NCBI GenBank assembly: GCA_002281775.1
Contig: NCGY01000009.1
Coordinates: 124,001-188,000 of the forward strand
DNA length: 64,000 nucleotides
Origin: Hydrogenophilales bacterium 16-64-46
GTDB taxonomy: Bacteria > Pseudomonadota > Gammaproteobacteria > Burkholderiales > Thiobacillaceae
Direction: 5' to 3'
Shown here in pieces: positions 1 through 11,428 of this stretch. The notes below the pieces were generated by a model. The model was not told the DNA's origin. It ran no database searches and saw only the letters and a list, made by a program, of their open reading frames with translations. Position 1 is the first letter of the stretch. Each line of letters opens with the position of its first letter. Position numbers and translations under genes: made by a program.

Positions 1-887
1 CGGGTCGCCGTCGCCACCAGTGTGCCGCAGGCGACGCCATGCGGAATGGGAAAGAAGGCCCCGAGCGGTGCGGCGAGTCCGTGTACCGACCCCAGGCCGA
101 CCTGCGCCAGCGTGATGCCGGAGATCATCGCGGCATACGCCATCCGCTCGCGTGCTGCCGCGTTGCCGGCGTCGGCATACAGCGCTAGCAGGCCGTCTCG
201 CGCGGCTTTCATCCCGCCCCAGGCGAGTGAATCGGTGAGCGGTGCCGCGCGGCTGGAGACGTAGGATTCGAGCAGTTGCGTGAAGGCGTCCATGCCGTTG
301 GCCGCAATCACCCCGGGCGGGCAGGTGGCCAGCAGATCGGGGTCGATCAGGGCGCAGGTGGCAACCAGCTGCTCGTCGCGGAAGGATTTCTTGAAACCGG
401 CTGGGCCCTGGACACTCAATACGGCGTTTTTCGTCGTTTCCGACCCGGTGCCTGCGGTGGTGGGCACTGCGATGAATGGGGTGGCGGGCCCCCGGTAGGG
501 CAGTTCCGGGCCCACCCCTTCCAGGTGATCCATGACCGAATTGCCGGGGCGGAGCAGACCGGCAATCGCCTTGGCGGCATCCAGCGCACTGCCGCCGCCG
601 ATGCCGACCACGACATCAATGGACGCCGGACGGTAGGTGCGCACGGCTTCATCCACCAGCGCAGGTGAGGGCTCGCCCGCCACGCTCAGGTGCTGCCATT
701 GCAGCGCCGCCTGCCGGAATGCCTCCGTGATGCGCAGCCAGGCGTCCGTGCGCTGCAGGGAATGATGGCCGGTGACCAGCAACACCCGCGAGCCGGACTG
801 GGCGACGATACTCGCCAGACGCGACAGAACGCCGGCGCCGAATTCTATGCGCGGCAGGCGGGAAAGCTGGAAACGGGTAATCACCAT
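1..887 (-). CDS. Iron-containing alcohol dehydrogenase, C-terminus beyond window
   Basis: A minus-strand reading frame opens at ATG 887 and runs off the left edge after about 295 codons; the family is usually about 380-400 residues, so roughly three quarters is present. The N-terminal Rossmann-like part contains GIGGGSALDAAKAIAG (nucleotide binding) and PTTAGTGSET. The metal-binding half follows with MDAFTQLLESYVS (family signature 1) and VHGLAAPLGAFFPIPHG, whose histidines bind the iron. The family oxidises primary alcohols or polyols, or reduces aldehydes or maleylacetate, using NAD(P). The substrate cannot be told from this part. It reads away from the tRNA gene and shares no operon with anything else visible. 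Confidence 0.9.
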   Translation of the reverse strand, partial: MVITRFQLSRLPRIEFGAGVLSRLASIVAQSGSRVLLVTGHHSLQRTDAWLRITEAFRQAALQWQHLSVAGEPSPALVDEAVRTYRPASIDVVVGIGGGSALDAAKAIAGLLRPGNSVMDHLEGVGPELPYRGPATPFIAVPTTAGTGSETTKNAVLSVQGPAGFKKSFRDEQLVATCALIDPDLLATCPPGVIAANGMDAFTQLLESYVSSRAAPLTDSLAWGGMKAARDGLLALYADAGNAAARERMAYAAMISGITLAQVGLGSVHGLAAPLGAFFPIPHGVACGTLVATAT

Positions 888-926
888 GGCTGCACCGGCA
901 CGAAAGCAAATCGAGTGCGCATACTA

Positions 927-1090
927 GCAGCCTGTCGGACGTGAGACTGATCGACTGCGCCACCGGGAAGAGCGGTCCATTTTTGCCCGATTTCTCGTTA
1001 CATGGGTCCACCATGCGCTTCGAAAACGGGCAAAACTGTCCTCGCTCTGCCACTCGGTTCGGCTCGAATCACTCAAGTCCGACAGGCTGC
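927..1090. repeat. MITE-like inverted-repeat element
   Basis: Ends are 19-bp inverted repeats: GCAGCCTGTCGGACGTGAG at 927-945 and its complement with one mismatch at 1072-1090. Inside, a second imperfect inverted pair (around TTTTTGCCCG and CGGGCAAAA) gives the whole 164 bp a palindromic layout. There is no credible ORF. It fills the gap between the dehydrogenase start and the tRNA-Val promoter. A non-autonomous mobile element or large REP-type unit is the likely nature (inference). Confidence 0.6.
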
Positions 1091-1126
1091 CAGCAAGGGC
1101 TGGTGTGATCTAATCCTTACATTCCC

Positions 1127-1156
1127 TCGACACGCCAGCAGGCTTTCGGTTATGAT
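1127..1156 (+). promoter_or_regulatory. Sigma-70 promoter of tRNA-Val
   Basis: TCGACA (1127-1132) and TATGAT (1151-1156) are separated by 18 bp and lie just upstream of the tRNA 5' end. The match is good enough to propose as the tRNA promoter but is untested. Confidence 0.5.
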
Positions 1157-1168
1157 GCGCCCCGCATT

Positions 1169-1245
1169 AGGCGCGTAGCTCAGCTGGTTAGAGCACCACC
1201 TTGACATGGTGGGGGTCGTTGGTTCGAGTCCAATCGCGCCTACCA
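1169..1245 (+). tRNA. tRNA-Val (anticodon GAC)
   Basis: 77-nt cloverleaf with acceptor AGGCGCG pairing to CGCGCCT, discriminator A and an encoded CCA end. The anticodon stem CCACC/GGTGG holds the loop TTGACAT, giving anticodon GAC for valine. The T-loop motif GGTTCGAGTCC is intact. Confidence 0.96.
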
Positions 1246-1397
1246 ATCACATCGGGTCGGCAACAGCCGGCCTCAAATGGGGGCAAGGCCCCCCTGGAGG
1301 TTGCGAAATGTCACCGCGAACTAGTTTGACTGTCACTGGATAAATCCCGGCGCACAGCAGTTCGCAATCGTTTTGCAATTCTTCTCAAGCAGCATCA

Positions 1398-1424
1398 AAA
1401 AAGCGCGGCCGGTCCGCGCTTTTT
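1398..1424 (+). terminator. Intrinsic terminator or attenuator ahead of thrS
   Basis: Arms AAAAAGCGCGG (1398-1408) and CCGCGCTTTTT (1414-1424) with a 5-nt loop, ending only 20 nt before the thrS start and about 10 nt before its GGAG ribosome site. It could end the tRNA transcript. Its position inside the thrS leader also allows attenuation or translational control of thrS. Confidence 0.65.
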
Positions 1425-1444
1425 CATTTTCCGGAGTTTGAAAC

Positions 1445-3358
1445 ATGGTCAACGTTACGCTACCCGATGGTTCGGTCCGCCAGTTCGAATCTGCTGTCAC
1501 CGTGTCCGAAGTCGCTGCCAGCATCGGCGCCGGCCTCGCCAAGGCGGCGCTCGCCGGCAAGGTGGACGGCAAGCTGGTCGACACCAGCCACCGCATCGAA
1601 GCCGACGCCACGCTCGCCATCGTCACCGCCCGAGACGCCGACGCGCTCGACCTCATCCGTCACGACGCCGCGCACGTCATGGCGCAGGCGGTGCAGGAGC
1701 TGTATCCGGGGACGCAGGTGACCATCGGCCCGGCCATTGAAGACGGCTTTTATTACGACTTCGCGCGCGAGACGCCGTTTACGCCGGAAGACCTCGTTGC
1801 CATCGAAAAGCGCATGGACGAGATCGTCAAACGCGATCTGCCGATTGTGCGCGAGGTGTGGGAACGCGAGGCGGCGAAAAAGACCTTCGCCGCCATGGGC
1901 GAGGACTACAAGGTCCAGATCATCGACGACATCATCGCGCCCGGCGAGGAGCTGTCGGTTTACCGACAGGGCGACTGGTTCGACATGTGTCGCGGCCCGC
2001 ATTTACCCTCAACCGGCAAACTGCCCAAAGCCTACAAGCTGATGAAGCTTGCCGGTGCGTACTGGCGCGGCGACTCGAAAAACCCGATGCTGCAACGCAT
2101 CTACGGCACGGCGTGGGCGAAGAAGGAAGACCTCGAAGCCTATCTTTTTCGGCTCGAAGAAGCCGAGAAGCGTGACCACCGCAAACTTTGTAAACAGCTT
2201 GATCTCTTGCACATGCAGGAAGAAGCGCCGGGCATGGTGTTCTGGCACCCCAAGGGCTGGATCGTGTGGCAGCAGATCGAGCAGTACATGCGGCGGAAAT
2301 TCGTCGAGTACGGCTATCAGGAAGTGCGCACGCCGGCGGTGATGGACCGCAGCCTGTGGGAAAAATCCGGTCATTGGGATAACTACCGCGACAACATGTT
2401 CACGACGTCGTCGGAGAACCGCGATTACGCGGTCAAGCCGATGAACTGCCCGGGGCACGTGCAGATTTTCAATTCCGGCCTGCATTCCTACCGCGAATTG
2501 CCGCTGCGGCTCGCCGAATTCGGCTCGTGCCACCGTAACGAACCGTCGGGCGCGCTGCACGGCATCATGCGCGTGCGCGGCTTTACGCAGGACGACGCAC
2601 ACATCTTCTGCATGGAAGAACAGGTCGAGCAGGAGGTGGCTGATTTCATCGTCATGCTGCAAAAGTGCTACGCCGATTTCGGCTTCAATGACGTGCTGGT
2701 CAAGCTCTCGACCCGTCCGGAAAAACGCGTCGGCTCGGACGAATCGTGGGACAAGGCCGAAACCGCGCTCGCGGCGGCCTTGGAAAAGAACGGCCTGCCG
2801 TTCGACCTGCAACCCGGCGAAGGCGCGTTCTACGGCCCCAAGATCGAGTTCACCTTAAAGGACACGCTCGGCCGCCTGTGGCAGTGCGGCACGATCCAGC
2901 TCGACTTCAACCTGCCGGTGCGGCTCGGCGCGGAGTTTGTGGCCGAGGACAACAGCCGCAAGGTACCGGTGATGCTGCACCGCGCGATCCTCGGTTCGAT
3001 GGAGCGTTTCATCGGCATCCTGATCGAGCACCACGCCGGCAACTTCCCGCTGTGGCTCGCACCGGTGCAGGCGATGGTGCTCAACATCAGCGACAAGCAG
3101 GCGGCGTATGTGAGTGACGTTGTTGCCAAACTGCGCGCCGCGGGCGTCCGCGCAGCATCGGACTTGAGCAATAACAAAATAACCTATAAAATTCGAGAAC
3201 ATAGCTTGCAAAAGCTGCCATATCTGCTGGTCGTCGGCGACAAGGAAATGGAAACCTCCACGGTTTCGGTCCGGGCGCGAGGCAATCAGGAGCTGGGGGC
3301 TTTGAATGTGGATGACTTCATCGCGCGCGTGAACGCAGAGATTCAGGCGCGCCATTAA
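1445..3358 (+). CDS. thrS: Threonyl-tRNA synthetase
   Basis: 637 residues, full length. It charges tRNA-Thr with threonine using ATP in the cytoplasm. Order of domains: TGS domain (residues 1-60, starts VNVTLPDGS), editing domain with [10 protein letters not shown] (about 75-230), class II catalytic core, C-terminal anticodon-binding domain (about 540-637). Motif 2 is [12 protein letters not shown] near residue 362; motif 3 contains [10 protein letters not shown] near 512. The zinc ligands are visible as Cys335 in MNCPGH, His386 in DDAHIF and a His near 511 in VMLHRA. Start ATG 1445 follows GGAG at good spacing. First gene of a translation operon with infC, rpmI and rplT. Confidence 0.98.
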   Translation: MVNVTLPDGSVRQFESAVTVSEVAASIGAGLAKAALAGKVDGKLVDTSHRIEADATLAIVTARDADALDLIRHDAAHVMAQAVQELYPGTQVTIGPAIEDGFYYDFARETPFTPEDLVAIEKRMDEIVKRDLPIVREVWEREAAKKTFAAMGEDYKVQIIDDIIAPGEELSVYRQGDWFDMCRGPHLPSTGKLPKAYKLMKLAGAYWRGDSKNPMLQRIYGTAWAKKEDLEAYLFRLEEAEKRDHRKLCKQLDLLHMQEEAPGMVFWHPKGWIVWQQIEQYMRRKFVEYGYQEVRTPAVMDRSLWEKSGHWDNYRDNMFTTSSENRDYAVKPMNCPGHVQIFNSGLHSYRELPLRLAEFGSCHRNEPSGALHGIMRVRGFTQDDAHIFCMEEQVEQEVADFIVMLQKCYADFGFNDVLVKLSTRPEKRVGSDESWDKAETALAAALEKNGLPFDLQPGEGAFYGPKIEFTLKDTLGRLWQCGTIQLDFNLPVRLGAEFVAEDNSRKVPVMLHRAILGSMERFIGILIEHHAGNFPLWLAPVQAMVLNISDKQAAYVSDVVAKLRAAGVRAASDLSNNKITYKIREHSLQKLPYLLVVGDKEMETSTVSVRARGNQELGALNVDDFIARVNAEIQARH

Positions 3359-3463
3359 AAGGTGGTCAGACAAGGCGTCGGGTGAAGACCCCGCGCCTTG
3401 ATTTGTTTCTGGCCGAATAGACCCGAGCGTGGCCCGCCGGGGTTTGAATGAGGAGAACGGCTC

Positions 3464-4000
<537 letters not shown>

Positions 4001-4125
4001 CCGGTTTTACGGGATGGGCGTTTCCCTGCTCGGCAACGGGCGAAAACGCCAGATAAGTGGAGTCGGGTTGGTGAAGCATTCCGCGTCGCGGGGTCACCTG
4101 ACTACATGACATAAAGGAAAGCATC

Positions 4126-4323
4126 ATGCCTAAGATGAAAAGCAAGAGCGGTGCCGCCAAGCGGTTCCGCGCACTGGGCGGTGGCGGCTTCAAGCGCTCG
4201 CACGCCTTCATGCGTCACATCCTCACCAAGAAGAGCACCAAGCGCAAGCGTCAGCTCCGTGGGATGGAAACCGTCAACGCCAGCAACCACAAAGCGGTTG
4301 CCCGGATGTTGCCCTACGCATAA
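4126..4323 (+). CDS. rpmI: 50S ribosomal protein L35
   Basis: 65 residues, very basic; starts [18 protein letters not shown] and ends with the typical [16 protein letters not shown] stretch, full family length. Preceded by AAGGAAAG. The 125-nt gap after infC can fold around GGCGTTT/AAACGCC (about 4018-4051). In E. coli L20 represses this operon by binding an RNA structure in the rpmI leader; whether this leader does the same cannot be judged by eye. Confidence 0.97.
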   Translation: MPKMKSKSGAAKRFRALGGGGFKRSHAFMRHILTKKSTKRKRQLRGMETVNASNHKAVARMLPYA

Positions 4324-4335
4324 AGGAGAAACAGC

Positions 4336-4695
4336 ATGCCACGCGTCAAACGGGGTGTAACCGCCCGCGCCAGTCACAAACGAGTCCTCGATGCCGCCAA
4401 AGGCTATCGCGGTCGCCGCAAGAACGTATTCCGTGTCGCCAATGAAGCGGTCATGAAGGCAGGCCAGTATGCCTATCGTGACCGTCGTCAACGCAAGCGC
4501 CAGTTCCGTGCCCTGTGGATTGCCCGTATCAACGCGGCAGCCCGTCAGCACGGCCTGACCTACAGCGTGTTCATGAACGGCCTCACCCGTGCCGAAATCG
4601 GCGTCGACCGCAAGGTCCTGTCCGACATCGCGATCTTCGACAAGGATGCCTTTGCCAAGATCGTCGATCAGGTCAAGGCCAAGCTCGCTGCATAA
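4336..4695 (+). CDS. rplT: 50S ribosomal protein L20
   Basis: 119 residues, full length, starting [20 protein letters not shown]20 is an early 23S rRNA assembly protein and, in enterobacteria, the translational repressor of rpmI-rplT. It lies 12 nt after rpmI with ribosome site AAAGGAGAA, so the two are translated from one message. An intrinsic terminator follows at once. Confidence 0.98.
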   Translation: MPRVKRGVTARASHKRVLDAAKGYRGRRKNVFRVANEAVMKAGQYAYRDRRQRKRQFRALWIARINAAARQHGLTYSVFMNGLTRAEIGVDRKVLSDIAIFDKDAFAKIVDQVKAKLAA

Positions 4696-5871
<1,176 letters not shown>

Positions 5872-5885
5872 AGGACGCACCCACC

Positions 5886-8231
5886 ATGCAATTTTCCGAA
5901 GCCTGGCTGCGCACACTGGTCAACCCCGCACTCGATACCCGTGCGCTGGCGCACGCTCTCACGATGGCGGGGTTGGAGGTTGAAGCGCTTGAGCCTGCGG
6001 CACCCGCATTCAGTCACGTGGTCGTGGCCGAGATTCTTTCTGCTGAAAAGCACCCCGATGCCGATCGACTGCGCGTGTGCCAGGTCGATGTCGGCGAGTC
6101 CAGCCCGGTCACCATCGTCTGCGGCGCGCCCAACGCGGCGGCTGGCCTGAAAGTGCCGTGCGCGCGGCCCGGTGCCAAACTGCCTGGCATCGAGATCAAG
6201 GTCGCCAAGGTGCGCGGCGTCGAATCCTTCGGCATGCTGTGCTCGACCAAGGAACTGGGCCTCCCCGGCGACGCCACGGGCTTGATGCTGCTGCCCGACG
6301 ACGCCCCGGTTGGGGAAGACTTCCGGGCCTGGCTCAATCTTGATGACACGCTGGTCACGCTCAAGCTCACCCCCAACCGCGCCGACTGTCTGTCGATTGC
6401 CGGACTTGCGCGCGAAGTCGGTGCGGTGACGGGTGCCGAAGTCAGGCTGCCGCAGATCGAGGCGGTTGCGCCCACCATTCAGGATGCTGTCCGGGTGCAG
6501 GTCGACGCAATTGAGGCCTGCCCGCGCTACCTCGCCCGCACCGTGCGCGGCATCGACGCCCAGGCGCCGACGCCGCGCTGGATGGCCGAGCGTCTCGAAC
6601 GCAGCGGCATCCGCCCCTTGCTGGCACCAGTGGATATCACCAACTACGTGCTGCTCGAACTCGGCCAGCCGATGCACGCTTTCGCGCTGTCGCGTGTTCA
6701 GGGCGGCATCCAGGTACGCATGGCACGGGCGGGTGAAAAGCTTGAACTGCTCAACGGCCAGACCGCTGAACTCGCCCCCGACATGCTGGTGATCGCCGAC
6801 GCCAACTGCCCGCTTGCGCTCGCCGGCATCATGGGCGGGCAGGCCAGCAGCGTGGAAAAATTCACCGTCGACGTGCTGCTCGAGGCCGCCTTCTTCGCGC
6901 CCGCCGCCATTGCTGGCCGCGCGCGCCGGCTCGGCTTGTCGACAGATTCCTCGCACCGCTTCGAACGCGGCGTCGACTTCGCCGCCGTGCGCCAGGCCAT
7001 GGAACGCGCCACCCGCCTGCTCATCGATATCTGCGGCGGCCAGCCCGGCCCCGTCGTCGAGGCGACGGGTGAACTGCCGCGCCGTGATCCCATCGTATTG
7101 CGGCTACCGCGCCTCGCGCGGGTCGCTGGCGTGGCACTCGACCCCGATGCCGTGGCGTGTGGTCTGCGGGCGCTGGGTGCAACGGTCGAACGGCGCGACG
7201 ACAGCCTGGTTGTCACCCCGCCGACCTTTCGCTTCGACCTCGCCATCGAGGAAGACCTGATCGAGGAAGCCGTGCGCCTGTACGGCTACGACGCCATTCC
7301 GGCGCAGCCGCCTGCCGCACCGTCGCGCATGTTGCCGCAGGACGAGACCCGGGTGCACGACGATGCCCTGCGGGCCAGCATGGTGGGCCTGGATTACCAG
7401 GAAGTCATCACCTACAGCTTCATTGACCCCGCGTGGGAAACCGCGCTCGATCCGGCCGCGTCGCCCCTGCCGCTGGCCAACCCCCTGGCCAGCCAGCTAT
7501 CGGCTATGCGCACCACGCTCTGGGGCGGGCTTCTGGAAACCCTGCGTCACAACCTCAATCGCCAGCAGGAACGGGTCCGCATCTTCGAACTGGGCCGTGC
7601 CTATGTTTCGCTCGCAGATCAGCCCATGAAACTGGCGGGCGTGGCCTACGGCAATGTGGTACCCGAGCAATGGGGGGCGCTTGCGCGTCGTGTCGATTTC
7701 CACGATCTCAAGGGCGATCTGGAGCGTCTGTTCGGTCAGGCGCTCGAGGTCCGTGCGGCGACCCATCCTGCGCTGCATCCCGGCCAGTGTGGTGAAATCC
7801 TGATCGACGACAGGGTGGTCGGCCGATTGGGTGCCCTGCATCCGCGCCTGGTGCAGGCTTTCGATCTGCCGGCTGCGCCGATGCTGTTCGAACTCGACGC
7901 CCGGGCACTGATGTGGCGCAGCCTGCCCCGCCATGCGGGCCTCTCGCGTTTCCCCCAGGTGCGCAGGGATCTGGCCTTCGTGCTGGATATCCGGTACCCG
8001 GCGGGTGAGCTCATCGCCGCGCTGCGTGAGGCCGCCGCACCGGCCATACGCGAGATCGCGGTATTCGATGACTATCGTGGCAAAGGCGTGCCGGAAAGCC
8101 AAAAAAGCCTTGCAATCCGGGTAGTTATGCAAGATACTCAACGCACATTGACGGATCAGGAAGTGGAAGACGCGGTACACAAACTGGTCGAGGCTGCCAA
8201 GCGTCACTGTCAGGCCAGCCTGCGTGCCTGA
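5886..8231 (+). CDS. pheT: Phenylalanyl-tRNA synthetase beta subunit
   Basis: 781 residues, full length. Domains in order: OB-fold tRNA-binding domain (about 39-150, with [14 protein letters not shown]), B3/B4 editing domain (about 210-375, editing of Tyr-tRNA-Phe), B5 domain (about 400-470), catalytic-like core ([11 protein letters not shown]) and the C-terminal ferredoxin-fold anticodon-binding domain (from [15 protein letters not shown]). Start ATG 5886 follows AAAGGACG. Co-transcribed with pheS. Confidence 0.97.
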   Translation: MQFSEAWLRTLVNPALDTRALAHALTMAGLEVEALEPAAPAFSHVVVAEILSAEKHPDADRLRVCQVDVGESSPVTIVCGAPNAAAGLKVPCARPGAKLPGIEIKVAKVRGVESFGMLCSTKELGLPGDATGLMLLPDDAPVGEDFRAWLNLDDTLVTLKLTPNRADCLSIAGLAREVGAVTGAEVRLPQIEAVAPTIQDAVRVQVDAIEACPRYLARTVRGIDAQAPTPRWMAERLERSGIRPLLAPVDITNYVLLELGQPMHAFALSRVQGGIQVRMARAGEKLELLNGQTAELAPDMLVIADANCPLALAGIMGGQASSVEKFTVDVLLEAAFFAPAAIAGRARRLGLSTDSSHRFERGVDFAAVRQAMERATRLLIDICGGQPGPVVEATGELPRRDPIVLRLPRLARVAGVALDPDAVACGLRALGATVERRDDSLVVTPPTFRFDLAIEEDLIEEAVRLYGYDAIPAQPPAAPSRMLPQDETRVHDDALRASMVGLDYQEVITYSFIDPAWETALDPAASPLPLANPLASQLSAMRTTLWGGLLETLRHNLNRQQERVRIFELGRAYVSLADQPMKLAGVAYGNVVPEQWGALARRVDFHDLKGDLERLFGQALEVRAATHPALHPGQCGEILIDDRVVGRLGALHPRLVQAFDLPAAPMLFELDARALMWRSLPRHAGLSRFPQVRRDLAFVLDIRYPAGELIAALREAAAPAIREIAVFDDYRGKGVPESQKSLAIRVVMQDTQRTLTDQEVEDAVHKLVEAAKRHCQASLRA

Positions 8232-8284
8232 GCCTTTTCGGCACGCTGATCGCGAACTTTCATCACCCTTCACATCACCCGACC

Positions 8285-8596
8285 ATGACCACCCTGACCA
8301 AAGCTGATCTGGCCGACATGCTGTTTGAAAAAGTGGGTTTGAACAAACGCGAAGCGAAAGACGTCGTCGAGTCCTTCTTCGACGAAATTCGCCTCGCGCT
8401 GGAAAAGGGTGACATCGTCAAGCTGTCCGGCTTCGGCAACTTCCAGTGTCGCGAAAAACCCCAGCGTCCCGGCCGCAATCCCAAGACCGGTGAAGAAATG
8501 CCCATTTCCGCCCGGCGTGTGGTCACGTTCCACGCCAGCCAGAAGCTCAAATCCCAAGTCGAAGGCGCCCAGCTTGGAACGCCCAGCGCGGAGTGA
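8285..8596 (+). CDS. ihfA: Integration host factor subunit alpha
   Basis: 103 residues, DNA-bending HU/IHF family. The start [23 protein letters not shown] and the arm [21 protein letters not shown] are IHF-alpha features; the Pro in the arm (KTGEEMPI) intercalates into DNA. The position directly after pheT is the usual one in proteobacteria. Its 3' end overlaps the probable start of the MerR gene. Confidence 0.96.
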   Translation: MTTLTKADLADMLFEKVGLNKREAKDVVESFFDEIRLALEKGDIVKLSGFGNFQCREKPQRPGRNPKTGEEMPISARRVVTFHASQKLKSQVEGAQLGTPSAE

Positions 8597-8951
8597 GCTT
8601 CCGCAGATCCCCGCCAAGCGCTATTTCACCATTGGCGAGGTCTCGGAACTGTGCGCCGTCAAGGCGCACGTGTTGCGCTACTGGGAACAGGAATTCGCCC
8701 AGCTCAAACCCGTCAAGCGGCGCGGCAATCGCCGCTACTACCAGCATCACGAAGTCCTCTTGATCCGGCGCATCCGCGAACTGCTGTACGAGGAAGGCTT
8801 CACCATCAGCGGGGCGCGGCAAAGGCTGGAACTCGATGCCGAAGCGCCGGCGGCGTCCGCAGGCCGCGAAGAGGCGAAGACACCGCTTGCCGGATTCGAT
8901 CTTGGCAAACTGCGCGGGGAAATCTCGGCCGTCCTCAAAATATTGGGCTGA
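8574..8951 (+). CDS. MerR-family regulator next to ihfA
   Basis: About 125 residues. A winged-helix MerR DNA-binding domain is clear: [27 protein letters not shown] and [20 protein letters not shown]. No metal-binding cysteine pattern follows the helix, so a metal sensor is unlikely. The same conserved gene follows ihfA in many beta- and gammaproteobacteria; its target is not established from sequence. There is no in-frame ATG or GTG near the domain start. TTG at 8574, 8 nt after GAAGG and overlapping ihfA by 23 nt, is the best start. Confidence 0.85.
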   Translation: MERPARSELPQIPAKRYFTIGEVSELCAVKAHVLRYWEQEFAQLKPVKRRGNRRYYQHHEVLLIRRIRELLYEEGFTISGARQRLELDAEAPAASAGREEAKTPLAGFDLGKLRGEISAVLKILG

Positions 8952-8997
8952 CCGCTTCCGCCGGATGCCCCGGCTCTGCTAGAATGCTGGGCTTCGT

Positions 8998-9074
8998 CGG
9001 GGCGTAGCGCAGCCTGGTAGCGCACCTGCATGGGGTGCAGGGGGTCGGAAGTTCGAATCTTCTCGCCCCGACCA
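8998..9074 (+). tRNA. tRNA-Pro (anticodon GGG)
   Basis: 77-nt cloverleaf: acceptor CGGGGCG/CGCCCCG, discriminator A, encoded CCA. The anticodon stem CCTGC/GCAGG with loop ATGGGGT gives anticodon GGG. A -10 hexamer TAGAAT at 8980-8985 lies at the right distance upstream. Confidence 0.96.
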
Positions 9075-9242
9075 CACACAACCGGGAATCAGGGTCGGGT
9101 CACACCGGCCCTTTTTTCTGTCCGGCTTTTTGCTTGTGCGATCGCCGGATTCCGACCTGCCTGTTGCAACTGTCATGCACACGCAGTGGACAAGACGCTA
9201 AAATGTCGTACCCCGCTTGACAACATGACGATGGAGAGAAAC

Positions 9243-9827
9243 ATGGAACACACCCTGCCCGCATTGCCCTTTGCCATGGACGCGCTTGCACCGCACATGT
9301 CCAAGGAAACCTTCGAATACCATTATGCCAAGCACCACCAGGCCTATGTGACCAATCTGAACAACCTCATCAAGGGCACCGATTTCGAGACCAAATCGCT
9401 CGAAGACATCGTCAAGAGCGCGCCCGCTGGCGGCATCTACAACAATGCGGCCCAGGTCTGGAACCACAGCTTCTTCTGGAACTGTCTCAGCCCGAGTGGC
9501 GGCGGTGCGCCCGCCGGCGCGCTGGCCGATGCCATCAACGCCAAGTGGGGCAGCTTCGATGCCTTCAAGACCGCATTCCAGACCAGCGCCGTTGGCAACT
9601 TCGGTTCCGGCTGGACCTGGCTGGTGAAAAAGGCTGACGGCTCGGTTGACATCGTCAACATGGGCGCTGCCGGCACCCCGCTGACCACCGGCGACAAGGC
9701 TTTGCTCTGCATCGACGTCTGGGAGCACGCTTACTACATCGACTTCCGCAACATGCGTCCCAAGTTTGTCGAGACCTTCCTCAACAATCTGGCGAACTGG
9801 AAATTCGCGGAAGCGAATTTCGCTTAA
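9243..9827 (+). CDS. sodB: Superoxide dismutase, Fe type
   Basis: 194 residues, the usual size for cytoplasmic Fe-SOD. It dismutates superoxide to oxygen and hydrogen peroxide. Metal ligands can be placed: His in YHYAKHHQAYV (about 27), His in AQVWNHSFFW (about 74), Asp and His in DVWEHAYY. The sequence around the second ligand and FGSGWTWLV are Fe-type in character; cambialistic use of Mn cannot be excluded. ATG 9243 follows GGAGAG. An in-frame ATG at 9225 would add only MTMERN. Confidence 0.93.
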   Translation: MEHTLPALPFAMDALAPHMSKETFEYHYAKHHQAYVTNLNNLIKGTDFETKSLEDIVKSAPAGGIYNNAAQVWNHSFFWNCLSPSGGGAPAGALADAINAKWGSFDAFKTAFQTSAVGNFGSGWTWLVKKADGSVDIVNMGAAGTPLTTGDKALLCIDVWEHAYYIDFRNMRPKFVETFLNNLANWKFAEANFA

Positions 9828-9864
9828 GCCAGGCTTTGCTGAGGCGAATTTCGCCTGACGGCAA

Positions 9865-9891
9865 CGGCCCGGCTGAGGCATGGCCGGGCCG
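9865..9891 (+). terminator. GC-rich hairpin after sodB
   Basis: Stem CGGCCCGGC (9865-9873) / GCCGGGCCG (9883-9891). There is no T tract, so it may terminate weakly or only protect the 3' end. Two small palindromes containing GCGAATTTCGC at about 9813-9855 precede it; the first lies in the last codons of sodB. Confidence 0.4.
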
Positions 9892-9945
9892 CCTGCCTCG
9901 CGAATCGGGCAGGATGCAGCCCATGCAGGCGAGGACCGATCCGCA

Positions 9946-10749
9946 GTGAGCAGTAAGGGATCGGCCGGTGAGACCGGCGAAATCTTCGTTTCATCGCGCG
10001 ACAATCCTGTCTACCGGCGGCTGAAAAAGCTGGCCGATTCTGCGCGGGCACGCCGGGAAGCGCGCATGACGCTGCTCGATGGCGTGCATCTGGTCGAGGC
10101 TTGCCTGGACGCGGGCGGCAGCCTGCACACCCTGGTGCGCGCCACTTCGGCCGACGCTTCCGTCCTCTTTGCCCTGTCCGAACGCAGTCCCGGTGTCAGG
10201 CGTATTTGCCTGTCTGACGCGCTGTTTGCCGACCTGTCACCGGTCGCCACGCCGAGCGGCATACTCGCCGAAGCCGGCTGGTTCATGCCAGCGCCGCACC
10301 CTGGCCAGGCTCTCGTCGTGGTACTGGAGGCCATCCAGGATCCGGGCAATCTCGGTGCCATGTTGAGGACAGCGGCGGCGGCGGGCGCAACCCGCGCGAT
10401 CCTGTCGCCCGGTTGCCATGACCCCTGGTCGCCCAAGGCCTTGCGCGGCGGGCAAGGGGCCCAGTTCGTGCTGCCGGTGGAGACGGCCGTCGACCTCACA
10501 GACTGGCTTTCACACTTTGCCGGCGACTGTCTGGCGCTCACCCTGGAGGGCAGCAGCTCGCTATACGACCGCGATCTGGCACGCCCGCTGGCGATCATCG
10601 TCGGCAACGAGGGGGCGGGCTTGTCGCCGGCTGTGTGCCACGCGGCAGATGCCCGCGTGCGCATCCCGATGCACGGCAGGGTGGAGTCGCTGAATGCGGG
10701 CGCGGCCCTTGCGGTCGCCCTGTTCGAGGCGGCGCGCCAGCGAAGCTAG
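9946..10749 (+). CDS. TrmH/SpoU-family RNA 2'-O-methyltransferase
   Basis: 267 residues from GTG 9946. The N-terminal substrate-binding part starts SSRDNPVYRRLKKLADS, a pattern shared with RlmB/TsnR-like rRNA methylases. The SPOUT knot motifs are all present: EAIQDPGNLGAMLRTAAAAG (motif 1), IIVGNEGAGLS (motif 2) and IPMHGRVESLNAGAALAVAL (motif 3, SAM binding). The likely target is the 2'-hydroxyl of a 23S rRNA residue; which one is not decided by the sequence. The stop overlaps that of the convergent DUF3579 gene. Confidence 0.88.
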   Translation: MSSKGSAGETGEIFVSSRDNPVYRRLKKLADSARARREARMTLLDGVHLVEACLDAGGSLHTLVRATSADASVLFALSERSPGVRRICLSDALFADLSPVATPSGILAEAGWFMPAPHPGQALVVVLEAIQDPGNLGAMLRTAAAAGATRAILSPGCHDPWSPKALRGGQGAQFVLPVETAVDLTDWLSHFAGDCLALTLEGSSSLYDRDLARPLAIIVGNEGAGLSPAVCHAADARVRIPMHGRVESLNAGAALAVALFEAARQRS

Positions 10750-11045
10750 TACGGTTGCAGTTCGCGTTCGCCGGTGCGCCGGTCGAGTCGAACGTGAAGC
10801 TGGTTGTCACGTGCGAATCCCATGACGAAGGCAAAGGCTGCGGGGTCGGCCGCTTCGAGCCAGCGGGCCACCACCAAGCAGCGTTCGCCCTCGATGATGC
10901 AGGGCTGTACCCCGGGGGCGTAGCGAAGCCGGTTGTCCACCAGAAAACTTGCCAGCGAGGCGGAGAGGCGTTCGCACCAGTCCGAGGGGCGGAAGCGTTT
11001 GCCGTTTTCCATCGTGCCGGTGATGATCCAGTCGTCGTATGACAT
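10746..11045 (-). CDS. DUF3579 family protein
   Basis: 99 residues, small soluble protein starting MSYDDWIITGTMENGKRFRP. The pattern (RPSDWCERL, PCIIEGERCLVV, DPAAFAFVMGFARDNQL) matches what I know of DUF3579, a betaproteobacterial family of unknown function. No signal peptide or membrane segment. It faces the methyltransferase tail to tail with a 4-bp overlap. Confidence 0.75.
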   Translation of the reverse strand: MSYDDWIITGTMENGKRFRPSDWCERLSASLASFLVDNRLRYAPGVQPCIIEGERCLVVARWLEAADPAAFAFVMGFARDNQLHVRLDRRTGERELQPY

Positions 11046-11100
11046 GTCGGGCGCTCGAAGCGAAGGGTGAGTCCTAATATCGGTCCGGGGAGCGGCTCGC

Positions 11101-11347
11101 TTGAACCTAGAAACCGCAGTTGGGCGCTTGTCACCCTCGTGAGAACCACACGAATACGCGCTTCCGTGCCTTCGATCACGCTCACCATTTGGGTGAGACC
11201 GCTACGCACCCGCTGGCACGCCGGCTCATGCGCCTGCCATTGTCGCGTCTCCTTGCGGGTCCCGACCCGCTGCGTCGTCGCTTCGTGGCATGCACCCGAT
11301 CCGACGACGCACCATCGGGCGCGTCCAACTGCGGTTTCTAGGTTGAA
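11101..11347. repeat. 247-bp MITE-like element with 27-bp inverted ends
   Basis: Left end 11101-11127 begins TTGAACCTAGAAACCGCAGT; the complement at 11321-11347 matches at 25 of 27 positions. No transposase is encoded and no clear target-site duplication is seen. The element occupies most of the 380-bp gap between DUF3579 and ppa and carries start-less ORFs that look accidental. The mobility mechanism is unknown. Confidence 0.7.
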
Positions 11348-11392
11348 TGCTGCCCGGACTGCGCCGGTCACAGAACCTCCACGGACGGCAGG

Positions 11393-11398
11393 TATAAT
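11393..11398 (+). promoter_or_regulatory. -10 hexamer of ppa
   Basis: A perfect TATAAT 31 bp before the ppa start codon and directly outside the right end of the inverted-repeat element. No convincing -35 is seen at 17 bp. Confidence 0.55.
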
Positions 11399-11428
11399 CG
11401 GGTTTTCTTTTTTTTGAATGAAACACGC

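Noticed and set aside
649..1053. 134-codon minus-strand ORF starting in the inverted-repeat element
   Set aside because: Out of frame with the dehydrogenase it overlaps; the coherent part is just the repeat translated.
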